From Nocardia asteroides (GTDB taxonomy: Bacteria; Actinomycetota; Actinomycetes; Mycobacteriales; Mycobacteriaceae), in contig CP082844.1 of the NCBI GenBank assembly GCA_019930625.1, forward strand, positions 3,472,001-3,536,000: DNA of 64,000 nt, read 5' to 3'. How positions within the stretch are numbered: the first letter of the stretch is position 1; every line of letters starts with the position of its first letter. Of this stretch, positions 26,196-36,216 are shown in pieces. Position numbers and translations under genes: made by a program. Below the pieces are notes generated by a model. The model made no database searches. It was not told the origin of the DNA and worked only from the letters and a program-made list of their open reading frames with translations.

Positions 26196-26819
26196 ATGTC
26201 AGCGATCTTCGACTGGGCCCGGCCGGACAACGTCCAGCCCGAGCCGATCACAGTCGACATCTGGCGCGAACTTCCCGACGAGTTCTGCCGTTTGGTGGAA
26301 GTGGTGAACGGAGACGCGGTCCGCTGTGAATCGCCGACACGGGCGCACCAGAAAGCCGTCCACCGGCTATTGGCGATGTTGGAGGTGGCGGCTCGGGAAT
26401 ACATGGCCGAAGACCCTTCGGCTTGCTTGGACGCCAATCACGATTTCGATGTAGTGCTCTGGGAAGTGCCCCGCGCGACGATCCGACGTCCTGACATCGC
26501 GCTGTTCGAATGCGTACCGGCCGATGTCCGGCCGATGCCCGCACGGCACCTGAAGATCGCCGTCGAAGTGATCTCGCCCAGTCATGTGAAAACGGACCGG
26601 CTCGAGAAGATGGGTGAATACGCCGCCGCCGGGATTCCCTGGTACTGGCTGGTCAGCGTGTCGGATACCGACGTGACCTCCATCGAGACCTACGGCCTCG
26701 ACCACAGCGTCGGCCATTACCGCCTCGCCCGCGTGCTGAAGCCGCAGACCGGCTTCGCCGTGGACCTGCCGATCCGAATCCGACTCGACTGGGATCGACT
26801 GACCGATCTGGTGCTGTGA
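26196..26819 (+). CDS. Uma2 family (DUF820) endonuclease-like protein
   Basis: A 207-residue protein from ATG 26196. It has the Uma2 pattern: VVNGDAVRCESPTRAHQKAVHRLL, then PDIALFE (the PD of a PD-(D/E)xK nuclease fold), IAVEVISPSHVKTDRLEKMGEYAAAGIPWYWLV (E-V-x-S and K-x-x-Y). The fold is restriction-endonuclease-like; cellular roles are mostly unknown. It stands alone between operons. Confidence 0.85.
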   Translation: MSAIFDWARPDNVQPEPITVDIWRELPDEFCRLVEVVNGDAVRCESPTRAHQKAVHRLLAMLEVAAREYMAEDPSACLDANHDFDVVLWEVPRATIRRPDIALFECVPADVRPMPARHLKIAVEVISPSHVKTDRLEKMGEYAAAGIPWYWLVSVSDTDVTSIETYGLDHSVGHYRLARVLKPQTGFAVDLPIRIRLDWDRLTDLVL

Positions 26820-26972
26820 GCTCGGGACGATCGCAGTACCCGAGGGTCGGCTCGTCGCCGTCGAAAGGTCGCGTTGCTGGTCGAGCTGGGACCGGCGTTC
26901 TCGAGGTCGAGGCGGGTTGAGCAGCCTGCGGCCGGGTCGAGCCGGTGGCTCGGCGGCCACCGGCTCGGACGA

Positions 26973-27878
26973 TCACTCGCGCACGTAGTACCGCAGCGTT
27001 GCGTACGCCGTGATGGCCGCGAAGACAATGCCGACCGGTGCGATGACCAGCGCGGTCATGGCGATGTCGTCGCCGGTGATGCGCGGGAAGACCTTGCTGG
27101 CGAACAGGTCGCCGAGGGCGCGGTCGATCACCAGCGGGCGGGCGATGAGCAGACCGAGCATGGCCAGTACCGAGCCGGCCAGCGCGGCGACCACGGCCTC
27201 GAGCAGGAACGGCAACTGGGTGTACCAGCGGGTCGCGCCGACCAGCCGCATGATGCCGACCTCGGTGCGCCGGGTGAACGCGGCGATCTGCACCATGTTC
27301 GCGATCAGCATCACCGCGGCCAGTGCCTGAAGCACGGCCAGGCCGAACGCCGCGTTGCGCAACCCGTCGAACAGGCTGACCAACCGGTCCACGATGTCCT
27401 TGTCGTTGCGCACCATGCCCACGCCGGGGCGGTCGTAGAACTTCTCGTAGATCGTGGGGTAGAGCTCCGCGTTCTCCATCTTCACGCGCAGCGACGCGGG
27501 CAGCGGCGTCTCGCTGACGTATTTGGCCAGTTCGGGCTGGTCCTTGAAGGTCTTCTCCTTGGCCTCGCGGACCGCTTCCTCGCGGTTGAGGAATTGGACC
27601 GCCTCCACGCCCCTGGTCGCCTTCAGATCCGCCATGAGTGGCCGGCACGGGTCCTGCGAGCAGTCCGGATCGTTGGCCGAGACGTCCTCGGTGAGGTACA
27701 GCCGCACCTCCAGCCGGTCCAGGAAGTACTGCTCGGTCTTGTCCGCGATGCGCACCGCGAGCAGGCCGCCGCCGAGCATGGTGAGCGAGACCGCGGTGGT
27801 CAGGATCATCGCGATGGTCATCGTGACATTGCGGCGTAGACCCGCGAAGACCTCGCCGAACAGGAAGCTCGCGCGCAT
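26973..27878 (-). CDS. ftsX: Cell division protein FtsX
   Basis: A 301-residue membrane subunit of the FtsEX complex, which couples ATP hydrolysis to septal peptidoglycan hydrolases such as RipC in mycobacteria. An N-terminal helix (TMTIAMILTTAVSLTMLGGG) is followed by an extracytoplasmic domain with a Cys pair (DCSQDPC). Three C-terminal helices follow, with TEVGIMRLVGATRWY between the first two, typical of FtsX. The ATG shares one base with the ftsE stop codon (TAATG). In M. tuberculosis smpB follows directly; here it is 14 kb away and on the other strand. Confidence 0.95.
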   Translation of the reverse strand: MRASFLFGEVFAGLRRNVTMTIAMILTTAVSLTMLGGGLLAVRIADKTEQYFLDRLEVRLYLTEDVSANDPDCSQDPCRPLMADLKATRGVEAVQFLNREEAVREAKEKTFKDQPELAKYVSETPLPASLRVKMENAELYPTIYEKFYDRPGVGMVRNDKDIVDRLVSLFDGLRNAAFGLAVLQALAAVMLIANMVQIAAFTRRTEVGIMRLVGATRWYTQLPFLLEAVVAALAGSVLAMLGLLIARPLVIDRALGDLFASKVFPRITGDDIAMTALVIAPVGIVFAAITAYATLRYYVRE

Positions 27879-28567
27879 TACCGGCCCACCCCGTACACGC
27901 CCGTCGCCTCGTCGCGCACCAACCGCCCGTGATCGAGCTCCACCACCCGCCTGCGCATCGCGTCGACGATGTGGTTGTCGTGTGTGGCCATCACCACCGT
28001 GGTGCCGACCCGGTTGATCCGCTCCAGCAGCATCATGATGTCGCCGCTGGTGTCGGGATCGAGGTTGCCCGTCGGTTCGTCGGCCAGCAGGACCAGCGGC
28101 CGGTTCACGAAAGCCCGCGCGATCGCCACCCGCTGCTGCTCACCACCGGAAAGCTCGGTCGGCAGCCGGTCGGCCTTGCCGCCGAGGCCGACCATGTCGA
28201 GCACCTCGGGGACGGTGCGGTCGATGAACTGGCGTCGCTTGCCGATCACCTCCAGCGCGAACGCGACGTTCTGGTACACCGTCTTCTGCTGCAGCAGCCG
28301 GAAGTCCTGGAAGACGCACCCGATGCGCTGGCGCAGCTTGGGCACCTTGCGGCCGGGTAACCGGTCGACCCGGAAGTCGGCGACTCTGATCTCGCCCGCC
28401 GTCGGGGCCTCCTCCTTCAGCAGCAAACGCATGAAGGTCGACTTGCCCGAGCCGGACGGTCCGATGATGAAGACGAACTCGCCCTTGCCCACATCGACGG
28501 TGATGTCGTCCAGCGCGGGTCGCGTCGAGGTCTTGTACGACTTGGTCACGTTCCGCATGGTGATCAC
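27878..28567 (-). CDS. ftsE: Cell division ATP-binding protein FtsE
   Basis: 229 residues from GTG 28567 ([12 protein letters not shown]), the length of the M. tuberculosis protein; longer frames upstream are not supported. Walker [11 protein letters not shown]-loop [14 protein letters not shown], signature [15 protein letters not shown], Walker [14 protein letters not shown], and H-loop MATHD are all present. It is coupled to ftsX by a one-base overlap. Confidence 0.96.
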   Translation of the reverse strand: MITMRNVTKSYKTSTRPALDDITVDVGKGEFVFIIGPSGSGKSTFMRLLLKEEAPTAGEIRVADFRVDRLPGRKVPKLRQRIGCVFQDFRLLQQKTVYQNVAFALEVIGKRRQFIDRTVPEVLDMVGLGGKADRLPTELSGGEQQRVAIARAFVNRPLVLLADEPTGNLDPDTSGDIMMLLERINRVGTTVVMATHDNHIVDAMRRRVVELDHGRLVRDEATGVYGVGR

Positions 28568-28651
28568 GGGGAGCCAGTGTAACCAGCAACCGGGCGCGGA
28601 CTGCGTCGTCAACCATGGGTGACAGCGCGGCGGCGGCCCGTCACGCTCGGC

Positions 28652-28807
28652 TCAGCGACCCGGCGGTTCCGTGATCACCGCTGCCGGAACAGCGTTGACC
28701 AGGGTGGCCGGAGCGGTGGTCGTTTCGTCGGGTTTGACGAATACGTACAGCGCGAAGGTGGCGACCCAGGTTGCCATCAGGATCGCCGTGGATCTACGTG
28801 GTCTCAC
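28652..28807 (-). CDS. Small membrane-anchored protein between mscS and ftsE
   Basis: GTG 28807 lies inside the end of the MscS gene (stop at 28794). The 51-residue product has a positive N-terminus (RPRRSTAI), one hydrophobic helix (LMATWVATFALYVFV) and a Pro/Ala-rich tail. Its place matches Rv3103c, a small proline-rich membrane protein in the same spot of M. tuberculosis, though the sequences differ in length. Function unknown. Confidence 0.7.
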   Translation of the reverse strand: MRPRRSTAILMATWVATFALYVFVKPDETTTAPATLVNAVPAAVITEPPGR

Positions 28808-29654
28808 TGATTCCCTCCCGGCGCAGCGCCGCGGCGACACGTACCCGCAGCTCGCGTCCGACTTCGAATTGTTTACCCGGCAATGTTCGGGCAACCATTC
28901 GGATGTTCATCTGGTCGACGGTGAGGTCTTCCACACCCATGACGGTGGGCTCGTCGAGCAGCAGCGGCTTCAAGCGAGCGTCTTCGTACGCCTTTGTACC
29001 GACCTCGTGCAGGATCTCGTTGACCCTGGTGATGTCAGCGCTCGCGGCCACCGGCACGTCGATCGCGGCGCGCGCCCAGTCCTTCGACAGGTTCGTGACC
29101 TTCACGATCTGCCCGTTGGGGACCGTGATCACCTCACCGTCCGCGTTGCGCAGCGTGGTGATCCGCAGCGTGACGTCCTCGACCGTACCCTCCGCCTGGT
29201 CCGCGGCTCCAGTCACCGCGATGCGGACCACATCACCGAATCCGTACTGCCGCTCCGTGATCAGGAAGAACCCGGCGAGGATGTCCTGCACGATGCGCTG
29301 CGCGCCGAAGCCGAGCGCGGCGCCGAGCACCGCGGCGGGCGCGACCAACCCGGTGACGGCGAAGCCGAGCCGCCGCAGCACCTCCATGGTGATCAGCACG
29401 TAGACGATGGTCAGTACCACCCACGTGATCACCTGGGCCAGCGCGTGACGATGCTTGGCCGCCTCGGTGCGCACCAATGCGTCGCTGCTGTGGAACCCGG
29501 CGTCGATTCTGCGAGTGACCCGGTCCCTGATGTAGGTGGCGAACCGGCTGAACAGGATGGCGCCGAGAACGAGCAGCACGATCTCCAGGCCCGAGCCGCG
29601 TAGCCACGTGGTGAAACCGGTGGAAGCGATCGCCTGGATGCCCGCGACATTCAT
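28794..29654 (-). CDS. Mechanosensitive ion channel, MscS family
   Basis: A 286-residue protein. Two or three N-terminal helices end in the pore-lining TM3 sequence PAAVLGAALGFGAQRIVQD, followed by the beta domain GDVVRIAVTG, VTLRITTLRNADGEVITVPNGQIV and an alpha/beta C-terminal domain. It would release solutes on osmotic downshock. It sits at the position of Rv3104c between prfB and ftsE; one base separates it from prfB, so the five genes form one operon. Confidence 0.9.
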   Translation of the reverse strand: MNVAGIQAIASTGFTTWLRGSGLEIVLLVLGAILFSRFATYIRDRVTRRIDAGFHSSDALVRTEAAKHRHALAQVITWVVLTIVYVLITMEVLRRLGFAVTGLVAPAAVLGAALGFGAQRIVQDILAGFFLITERQYGFGDVVRIAVTGAADQAEGTVEDVTLRITTLRNADGEVITVPNGQIVKVTNLSKDWARAAIDVPVAASADITRVNEILHEVGTKAYEDARLKPLLLDEPTVMGVEDLTVDQMNIRMVARTLPGKQFEVGRELRVRVAAALRREGISETT

Positions 29655-30779
29655 CTAGCTTGCCTGCTCTCGCATTCGCCAGCGGATACCCGACTCGATG
29701 AACCCGTCGATGTCACCGTCGAGCACCGCCGACGGGTTGTTGACCTCGTAGTTCGTCCGCAGGTCCTTGACCATCTGGTACGGGTGCAGCACGTAGGACC
29801 GCATCTGGTTGCCCCATGAGGCGCCCTCGTTGGTCTTCAGCGCGTCCATCTCGGCGCGCTCTTCCTGCCGCTTGCGCTCCAAGAGTTTGGCCTGCAACAC
29901 CCGCATGGCCGAGATCTTGTTCTGCAGCTGGGATTTCTCGTTCTGGCAGGTGACCACGATGCCGGTGGGCAGGTGGGTGATGCGGACCGCGGAGTCGGTG
30001 GTGTTGACGCTCTGGCCACCCGGGCCCGAGGAGCGGTACACGTCGACCCGGATCTCCGTCTCGGGCACCTCGATGTGGTCGGTGGTCTCGACCACGGGTA
30101 GCACCTCGACCTCGGCGAAGGAGGTCTGGCGGCGGCCCTGGTTGTCGAACGGGCTGATCCGCACCAGCCGGTGCGTGCCCATCTCGACCGACAGCGTGCC
30201 GTAGGCATAGGGCGTCTTCACCGCGAAGGTGGCGCTCTTGATGCCCGCTTCCTCGGCGTAGGACGTGTCGTAGACCTCGACCCCGTACTTGTGCCGGTCG
30301 GCCCAGCGGATGTACATGCGCATCAGCATCTCGGCCCAGTCGGCGGCGTCCACGCCACCGGCGCCGGAGCGGATGTTCACCAGTGCGTCACGCTTGTCGT
30401 ACTCGCCCGACAGCAGCGTGCGGACCTCCATCGCCTCCACGTCGGCGTGCAGCGCGGTGCGCTCGGCATCGGCTTCGGCGAGCGCGATGGTCCTGGCCTC
30501 GCCCTCTTCCTCCTCGGCCAGTTCGTAGAGCACCGGCAGGTCGTCGAGCCGTTGACGCAGCTCCTCGACCCGGCGCAATTCACCCTGGGCGTGGGACAGC
30601 TCGCTGGTGACCTGCTGGGCGTGGTCCTGGTCGTTCCACAGGTCGGGGTCCGCGGCCTGATGCTCGAGCTCGTCGATACGACGACGCAGCTCGTCGATGT
30701 CGAGGACCGATTCGACCGTCTTCAAAGTGGCGTCGAGTTCGGCGAGATCAGCGGAAACGTCAGGATGCACGATGGTCAA
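29655..30779 (-). CDS. prfB: Peptide chain release factor 2
   Basis: RF2 recognises UGA and UAA. The SPF tripeptide is in [11 protein letters not shown] and the catalytic GGQ in [17 protein letters not shown]. The start is taken as TTG 30779, 9 bases after GGAGGGG; GTG 30770 is the alternative. The product is 374 residues. The frame is continuous, with no in-frame UGA near codon 25, so the autoregulatory +1 frameshift known from E. coli is absent, as in other actinobacteria. Confidence 0.96.
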   Translation of the reverse strand: MTIVHPDVSADLAELDATLKTVESVLDIDELRRRIDELEHQAADPDLWNDQDHAQQVTSELSHAQGELRRVEELRQRLDDLPVLYELAEEEEGEARTIALAEADAERTALHADVEAMEVRTLLSGEYDKRDALVNIRSGAGGVDAADWAEMLMRMYIRWADRHKYGVEVYDTSYAEEAGIKSATFAVKTPYAYGTLSVEMGTHRLVRISPFDNQGRRQTSFAEVEVLPVVETTDHIEVPETEIRVDVYRSSGPGGQSVNTTDSAVRITHLPTGIVVTCQNEKSQLQNKISAMRVLQAKLLERKRQEERAEMDALKTNEGASWGNQMRSYVLHPYQMVKDLRTNYEVNNPSAVLDGDIDGFIESGIRWRMREQAS

Positions 30780-31275
30780 GCCTAGCTGCCCCTCCGTGAC
30801 CGCAGCACACGAGTGCGCGCGGGGTGACCGGGGACGGTCCCGGCGCGGGTGGGCAGCGCCGTATATGGGCGGAGCGAGTGCGTCACCGGGACGCCGCGCG
30901 CTCGCTTTCCACCCCACGCCGGGTGGGTGCGCTGTGACGGACGCCTCATGGGTTCATACCCTAAACGGCGACCGCGCTTGGCGCAGTTGGTGATTGGAAT
31001 TGGTCGCTCTGCGGACGGCCGGAGGCCTGTCGTCCTGTTCAGGTGTCCGCCGGAGTAAAAGCTGGGCTCGGCGAAACGCGGCTGTTCTCGGGTCTCGCTC
31101 CTCGTGGCCCGCGTGGTCGCGCTGCCAGAGCCGATGTCGTGGAGGTGGGCGTGGGATATGCCGGTGGCGAATTCACCGGGTGCACCCGACAGCACCTGGC
31201 GGGAACGGCTGGCGAGGGGGGCGTGGACGAATATCCGGCGGGAAGGCTGCTCGGCTCTGCCCTGGAGGGCGCCGG
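30780..31275. other. Gene-free interval upstream of prfB
   Basis: About 500 bases between the prfB start and the stop of the HTH regulator gene, both on the minus strand. Frames are Arg/Gly-rich and not coding-like. It should hold the promoter of the prfB-ftsX operon and the 3' end of the regulator transcript. No terminator or repeat was evident. Confidence 0.5.
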
Positions 31276-32136
31276 TCAGTTCGGTACCGCGCGCAGTCCC
31301 CCCGGGCGGCGTCCGGTGAGGGTGGCGAGGGCGGCGGCGGTGGCGTCGTCGGCCGGTAGGTAGACGATCACTCGCTGGTCGTCGTCGGCGGAGAGTTCCA
31401 GGAACTCGTAGGCCAGGCGCAGGGCACCGGCCTCGGGGTGGGCGAGGCGGGTGATACCGCTGGTGGCGGCCAGGCTCGGCACGGTGTTCACCCGCTCGGT
31501 GAACGCCGGGCCCACGGTGACGGTGAGTTCGTCGGCGAGGCCGGCGATGTGCGGATCGGCGCGAAAAGGCCCCTGCTTCAACGTGGCGACCGTCTCGTCG
31601 GCGACGTGCTCCCAATCCGGGTAGCAAGCCCTGGCGGCAGGCACGCGGAAGACGAAGCGCGCCAGATTCGGCGGGGCATCGGGTCCGTCGAAGAGGCCGG
31701 TGGGCGCCATCAGCCGGTGGTAGCCGTCGGTGTAGGCCAGAACCTCGGTGAGGCGGTTGACCACCACGGCGGGCGCGGGTTCGAGCCGGTCCATGATCGC
31801 GCGCACCGTCGGCCGCACCTCGCGGAGCGGTTGCGCGTCGCCCATGCAGGTGAACCCGCTGTCCACCGACTTGGTCAACCTGTGTAGGTGGATGCGCTCG
31901 GCGGGGCTCAAACGCAACGCGTCCGCGAGCGCGGAAAGCACCGGGGGCGAGGGACGCCGGTCGCGACCCTGCTCGAGACGAGTGACGTACTCCACGCTCA
32001 CACCGGCCAAGGTGGCCAGCTCGGCGCGGCGCAAACCTGGCGTACGCCGCCGCGGACCGGTGGGCAGGCCGACCTGAGCGGGCGTCACCGCTTCGCGGCG
32101 GGTGCGCAGGAACAGCCCGAGTTCGTTGTCGCTCAC
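31276..32136 (-). CDS. HTH regulator with MmyB-like ligand domain
   Basis: 286 residues. An XRE helix-turn-helix at about 27-70 (TPGLRRAELATLAGVSVEYV, RLEQGRD) is followed by the MmyB-like domain with VVVNRLTEVLAYTDGYHRLM and a C-terminal hydrophobic beta/alpha region. Members of this family commonly control a divergent oxidoreductase gene; here the FMN reductase gene starts 143 bases away. Ligand unknown. Confidence 0.9.
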   Translation of the reverse strand: MSDNELGLFLRTRREAVTPAQVGLPTGPRRRTPGLRRAELATLAGVSVEYVTRLEQGRDRRPSPPVLSALADALRLSPAERIHLHRLTKSVDSGFTCMGDAQPLREVRPTVRAIMDRLEPAPAVVVNRLTEVLAYTDGYHRLMAPTGLFDGPDAPPNLARFVFRVPAARACYPDWEHVADETVATLKQGPFRADPHIAGLADELTVTVGPAFTERVNTVPSLAATSGITRLAHPEAGALRLAYEFLELSADDDQRVIVYLPADDATAAALATLTGRRPGGLRAVPN

Positions 32137-32279
32137 CTTTCGAACCTAACAAGGCGAAACGCCTGAAGGGGGTCCCTGTCACTACCACTCTCACGGCGGT
32201 CTCCCTGCTTCGCGCGCCGGACAGCAGATTGGGTTGACGCGGCTCGTCCGGGCCGCTTTGTGATCCGAGGAGGAACAGC

Positions 32280-32876
32280 ATGTCCAGCACCCCCCTGAAG
32301 CTCGCGGTGATCATCGGCAGCGTCCGGGAGGGACGTTTCGGGCCCATCGTCGCGACCTGGTTCACCGATCAGGCGCGGCGGCACGGTGTGTTCGAGGTGG
32401 ACGTCATCGACTTGGCCGAGGCGCACATCCCCCTGGAGTTGCCCGCGGTGCCCCCAGCGCTCGACCCGGATCCGCAGCGCCCCGAGGGAATGACCGACCT
32501 CAGCCGCCGACTCGCGGCAGCTGATGCCTTCGTCATCGTGACGCCCGATTACAACCGGAGCATCCCGGCCTCGCTCAAGGCCGTCATCGACTGGCATTTC
32601 ACGCAGTGGGACGCGAAGGCGATCGGTTTCGTCGGCTACAGCGGAGCCTCCGGTGGCTTGCTGGCCATCGAGCACCTGCGGCAGATCTTCAACGAACTCA
32701 ACGCGCACACCGTCCGCAACTATGTGTCGTTCCCGCGCTACTACCTGCTCTTCGACGCAGAGGGACGGTTGCTGGAACCCGAAGAGCCCGCCGCCGCCGC
32801 GACGGCGCTGCTCGACCAGCTGCACTGGTGGGCGAGCGCGTTGGCCGCGGCGCGGTCGCTGGAAACCGTGGGATGA
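32280..32876 (+). CDS. NADPH-dependent FMN reductase family protein
   Basis: A 198-residue flavodoxin-fold oxidoreductase. The FMN phosphate loop is [12 protein letters not shown] near the start, and [19 protein letters not shown] and [11 protein letters not shown] give the conserved isoalloxazine contacts. ATG 32280 follows GAGGAGG. It probably reduces quinones, nitro- or azo-compounds, or supplies FMNH2. The divergent MmyB-type regulator suggests induction by a small molecule. Confidence 0.9.
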   Translation: MSSTPLKLAVIIGSVREGRFGPIVATWFTDQARRHGVFEVDVIDLAEAHIPLELPAVPPALDPDPQRPEGMTDLSRRLAAADAFVIVTPDYNRSIPASLKAVIDWHFTQWDAKAIGFVGYSGASGGLLAIEHLRQIFNELNAHTVRNYVSFPRYYLLFDAEGRLLEPEEPAAAATALLDQLHWWASALAAARSLETVG

Positions 32877-32940
32877 GTGCCGGGTCGGCGCCGCTGCCCA
32901 TCGGCGCGACCGGGCGGCCGATAAGGTGCGGAGTGTGGCT

Positions 32941-33720
32941 GTGTACTCCTCCGATCTGGAACTCGCCCTGCGGCTGGCCGATGCCGCCGACGCGATCACC
33001 CGGGACCGTTTCGGTGCGCTGGACCTGAAAGTCGACGCGAAGCCGGACCTGACGCCGGTGTCCGACGCCGACCTGGCCGTGGAGCAGGCGATTCGGCAGG
33101 TGCTGTCCGAAGCCCGGCCCGGCGACGCGGTGCTGGGTGAGGAATTCGGCGGGGCCGCCGAGTTCAGCGGACGCCAGTGGGTGGTCGACCCCATCGACGG
33201 CACCAAGAACTTCGTGCGCGGGGTGCCCATCTGGGCGACGCTGATCGCGCTGCTGGAAGACGGGGAGCCGGTCGTCGGTGTGGTGAGCGCCCCCGCCTTG
33301 GTCCGACGCTGGTGGGCCGCCGCGGGATCGGGGGCGTGGTCGAGCTTCCAGGGGCAGGTGGCCGAGCCGATTTCGGTCTCCGCCGTCGGCGAGCTGGGTT
33401 CGGCCAGCCTGGCGTTCTCCAGTCTTTCCGGCTGGCGCGAGCGCGGACTGCGCGAGCATTTCCTCGCCCTGACCGACGACGTGTGGCGCGTGCGCGGCTA
33501 CGGCGACTTCCTCAGTTACTGCCTGCTCGCCGAAGGCGCCGTCGACATCGCCACCGAACCGGAGGTCTCCCTGTGGGACCTGGCCGCGCTGGACATCCTC
33601 GTCCGCGAAGCGGGCGGGCGCTTCTCTGCGCTGGACGGCGCACCCGGTCCGCATGGTGGCGACGCCATCGCCACCAACGGTTTGCTCCACGAGAACGTCC
33701 TCGACCGCCTGCGGGGCTGA
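32941..33720 (+). CDS. hisN: Histidinol-phosphatase HisN (inositol-monophosphatase fold)
   Basis: 259 residues from GTG 32941, 7 bases after GGAG. The Mg-binding motifs are GEEFGG, the signature [14 protein letters not shown], and [15 protein letters not shown] near the end. The sequence follows M. tuberculosis HisN (Rv3137, 260 residues) closely, including [20 protein letters not shown] and [17 protein letters not shown]. It would remove phosphate from histidinol phosphate in histidine biosynthesis. Confidence 0.92.
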   Translation: MYSSDLELALRLADAADAITRDRFGALDLKVDAKPDLTPVSDADLAVEQAIRQVLSEARPGDAVLGEEFGGAAEFSGRQWVVDPIDGTKNFVRGVPIWATLIALLEDGEPVVGVVSAPALVRRWWAAAGSGAWSSFQGQVAEPISVSAVGELGSASLAFSSLSGWRERGLREHFLALTDDVWRVRGYGDFLSYCLLAEGAVDIATEPEVSLWDLAALDILVREAGGRFSALDGAPGPHGGDAIATNGLLHENVLDRLRG

Positions 33721-33779
33721 CGCCGCTTGCTGCTGGTTTCGGTGCCCGTGCATCGGGCGGCGTACTCGCGCTTCGTCGG

Positions 33780-34004
33780 TGTTGTCCACCACCTGGCTTG
33801 GCATCGCGGTCTGCTCGGCGTCCAAGTTCGAGCACATCCGCAGTGATCTTGTTCTCCAAGAAGCGCTGTCGACAAACGCCGACCCTCTGCACCTGTCGAT
33901 CACGTTCGGCCCTTAGTGACGAAACTGCGGTCGGCTACGCCATGCTCGCCCGCCAGCTCATGGGGCACCCGGTGGAAGCACCTGATCGTCGGGGTGGCAA
34001 CTGA
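33780..34004 (+). pseudogene. Site-specific integrase C-terminal remnant
   Basis: One frame reads HIRSDLVLQEALSTNADP then LHLSITFG and closes at 33916. The next frame resumes with LSDETAVGYAMLARQLMGHP to a stop near 34004. Together they resemble the tail of an actinobacterial integrase-type protein (LRxDRIL-EA--T-DP-HL---FG-S--TA--Y). A frameshift and loss of the rest show it is a relic. It fills most of the gap between hisN and the hydrolase. Confidence 0.5.
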
Positions 34005-34077
34005 GCTGGGCCCAGCTTCTTTTCGGTTCGCAATCTGGGAAAGGTCGTGAGTAGTAGGCCGCCTGTCAACGAAAGTC

Positions 34078-34962
34078 TCAGTCGATAAGTTCGCGCACCG
34101 CTTCGATGACGGCTTCGGGCCGCTCTTCGGGCAGGAAGTGGCCGCAATTCACTGTCGCGGTGCGTAGATCTGTTGTCCATGAGCACCAGATGGCCTCGGG
34201 GTCGAAGGGGAGGGCGAGTTCGCCGGGGTCTTGCCAGAGGGCAGTGACCGGCATGGTCAGGCGGTAACCGGCAAGGCGATCGGCCTCGTCATGGAGGTTG
34301 TCGGCGTAAGCGCTCGCGCGATAGTCGGCGCAGACCGCGGTGATCGCGTCGTCGTGGCGGGCGGCGTCCAGGTATTCGGAACGGATATCGGCGGGGATCG
34401 CGTCGTGGTTGTGCGCCCAGGTGTCGAGGAAGTGCCCGAAGAACGCCTCGGGATCAGCTCGAATCATTCGCTCGGCGAAATCGCCGGGTTGGGCGAGCAG
34501 GTAGAGGTGAAAGGCGAAGATCCCTGCGGTCCCGTGCAGGGTGGCCCACATGTCGGCTGCCGGTAGGACGTCGAGGATTGCCAAGTGGCTGATTGTCTCC
34601 GGGTGATCCAGCCCTGCGCGGAAGGCGACGAGCCCACCTCGGTCGTGGCCGACCAGGGCGAATCGGGGGTGGCCCAACGACCGCATGAGTTCAACGATGT
34701 CGGTGGCCATCGTTCGTTTGGTGTAGGTGTCCTCGCCGGGTATATCGGCAGGCTTGTCGCTTTCACCGTAGCCACGCAGATCCGGACAGATCACCCGGTG
34801 ATCTCGCGCCAGGTCGGCGGCGACATGACGCCAAGCCAGATGTGTCTGCGGGAATCCATGCAAGAGCACGACCGGTGTACCGGAGCCGGCCATGGCGACG
34901 TTCAGCGCGATGTCGCCGACCTGAATACGGTCGTAAGTGAACTCGGCAATTCTGCTGCGCAT
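34078..34962 (-). CDS. Alpha/beta hydrolase (haloacetate dehalogenase / epoxide hydrolase type)
   Basis: 294 residues from ATG 34962. Oxyanion region VVLLHGFPQTHLAWRH, then PDLRGYGESDKP, nucleophile elbow VGHDRGGLVAFR (Asp), and the catalytic His in NCGHFLPEERPE. The HDRGG elbow and DLRGYGESDKP occur in fluoroacetate dehalogenases and relatives. Substrate is uncertain. It stands alone between mobile-element remnants. Confidence 0.88.
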   Translation of the reverse strand: MRSRIAEFTYDRIQVGDIALNVAMAGSGTPVVLLHGFPQTHLAWRHVAADLARDHRVICPDLRGYGESDKPADIPGEDTYTKRTMATDIVELMRSLGHPRFALVGHDRGGLVAFRAGLDHPETISHLAILDVLPAADMWATLHGTAGIFAFHLYLLAQPGDFAERMIRADPEAFFGHFLDTWAHNHDAIPADIRSEYLDAARHDDAITAVCADYRASAYADNLHDEADRLAGYRLTMPVTALWQDPGELALPFDPEAIWCSWTTDLRTATVNCGHFLPEERPEAVIEAVRELID

Positions 34963-35328
34963 GCTCGCACAGTAGCCACCGGCACCGACATTCTCGCGAG
35001 TGAACACTCGGCTTCGTTTCGGTCCGCAGTTCGCCGGGGCCGGGCGCCGTTCGCACTGCCAGAGCACGAACCCAGGTCGGTTCCCGCCGACGAAGCCTCA
35101 CCCACACCGAATACGCACGCTTCGGCTTGGGCGCCCCCGCCACACCGCGGGTGGTGGTGGAGCCGATCAACCCCCGCACCCTCGGTCCGCCGAGCAGCGT
35201 GCCCTGCTGCGGGCCGCGGCGGCGCGCGTTCGCGATGATCGTCTTCGGCCTGGATGCCGGGCCGCGAAAGCCCGAGAGCCCTGGATCAGCAAACACCGCC
35301 GCTGCGTCCGCGACTACGAACCCGCCAC
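34963..35328. other. Interval with IS5-like transposase tail
   Basis: No intact gene. On the plus strand at about 35270-35338 the frame reads WISKHRRCVRDYEPATQG-stop, similar to the C-terminal HRR-x-x-RDYE segment of IS5-family transposases. The preceding 200 bases have only Arg/Pro-rich frames that may be decayed transposase sequence. Confidence 0.4.
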
Positions 35329-36216
35329 TCAGGGTTGATCGGGCTCGTCGCGGTGGATACGGACTGCATACTGTATCGGCTTGTGGACGGGCACCTCGAG
35401 GAGGTCGGCTGCTGTCGCGGATGTGGGCTGAGGTGCCACGGCGTGGTCGTCGACTTGCCGGTCGAGTTCTTCGACGACCCAGTCGATCGACTGTTCATAG
35501 GCGGCCAGGCCAGCCGAAATGACCGGGTCGTCCCGATAGTCGCGTTTGGCCCGGTCGAGGAATTCCTTGATTTCGTCGCCGTGTTGGTAGCCGTAACCGT
35601 CCGGGTACCGCTGCGACGGCTCAGGTGCGGGAGCCCAGCGCAGCCCGTGGGCTTCGACGAAGTCGTTGACCGCGGCCAGCTGGCCGAGAGAGGTCGCCAG
35701 TTCTGGAAGCCGACCTTCATAGATCTCGGCGGCTGTCGATGCCGGGCCGAAGACCCGCTCGGCCTGACGCTCCGGTGACCGGTCCGGTACAGGGGCTCTG
35801 TCGACGATGGCATCCCAGACAGGTTGCGCGATCAATGCGAAGACGACCATGTCGCCGTCCAGCACGGTCGACGCGGGGATGTTGTCGTATTCGATTGCCA
35901 GGTGGGTGCGTTCGATGAGCTGCAGCAGCTCCTCGATGTGGCTGTCGGAGGTGAGTGCGTCACCGTCGAAGGTGCTGGTCTGATCTTTTGCAAAGAATCT
36001 GCCGTCGCGATACCGGTCGAGGAAGTAGCGCACAACGAGTTCGGTATCGAGGTCCTCGCGGACGCCGTCGATCCCGCCGAGTCGGTCGTAGGTGCCCGCG
36101 ATGCCCAGCGTGATCGGCAGGTAGTTTCCGCCGACGCGTTGAAGCACGACCAGGGTGGCGTCAACAGGCATCAGACTGACACCGGTGATCATGCAACTAC
36201 AGTCGTAGAAACCCAT
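35329..36216 (-). CDS. Hypothetical 295-residue actinobacterial protein
   Basis: The product is acidic and soluble. The N-terminus MGFYDCSCMITGVSLM with TLVVLQRVGGNYLPITLGI recalls an uncharacterised family of streptomycete and nocardial proteins I cannot name. Residues 60-130 hold conserved-looking FDGDALTSDSHIEELLQLIE. No catalytic motif is evident. It lies between mobile-element remnants and may be cargo. Confidence 0.65.
   Translation of the reverse strand: MGFYDCSCMITGVSLMPVDATLVVLQRVGGNYLPITLGIAGTYDRLGGIDGVREDLDTELVVRYFLDRYRDGRFFAKDQTSTFDGDALTSDSHIEELLQLIERTHLAIEYDNIPASTVLDGDMVVFALIAQPVWDAIVDRAPVPDRSPERQAERVFGPASTAAEIYEGRLPELATSLGQLAAVNDFVEAHGLRWAPAPEPSQRYPDGYGYQHGDEIKEFLDRAKRDYRDDPVISAGLAAYEQSIDWVVEELDRQVDDHAVAPQPTSATAADLLEVPVHKPIQYAVRIHRDEPDQP

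Noticed and set aside
30690..30779. Programmed +1 frameshift in prfB
   Set aside because: The coding frame is continuous through the region where an in-frame UGA would be expected.
30782..32365. A 527-codon minus-strand frame over the HTH regulator
   Set aside because: Arg/Pro-rich composition and no homology; the correct frame at 31276-32136 has a complete HTH and ligand domain.
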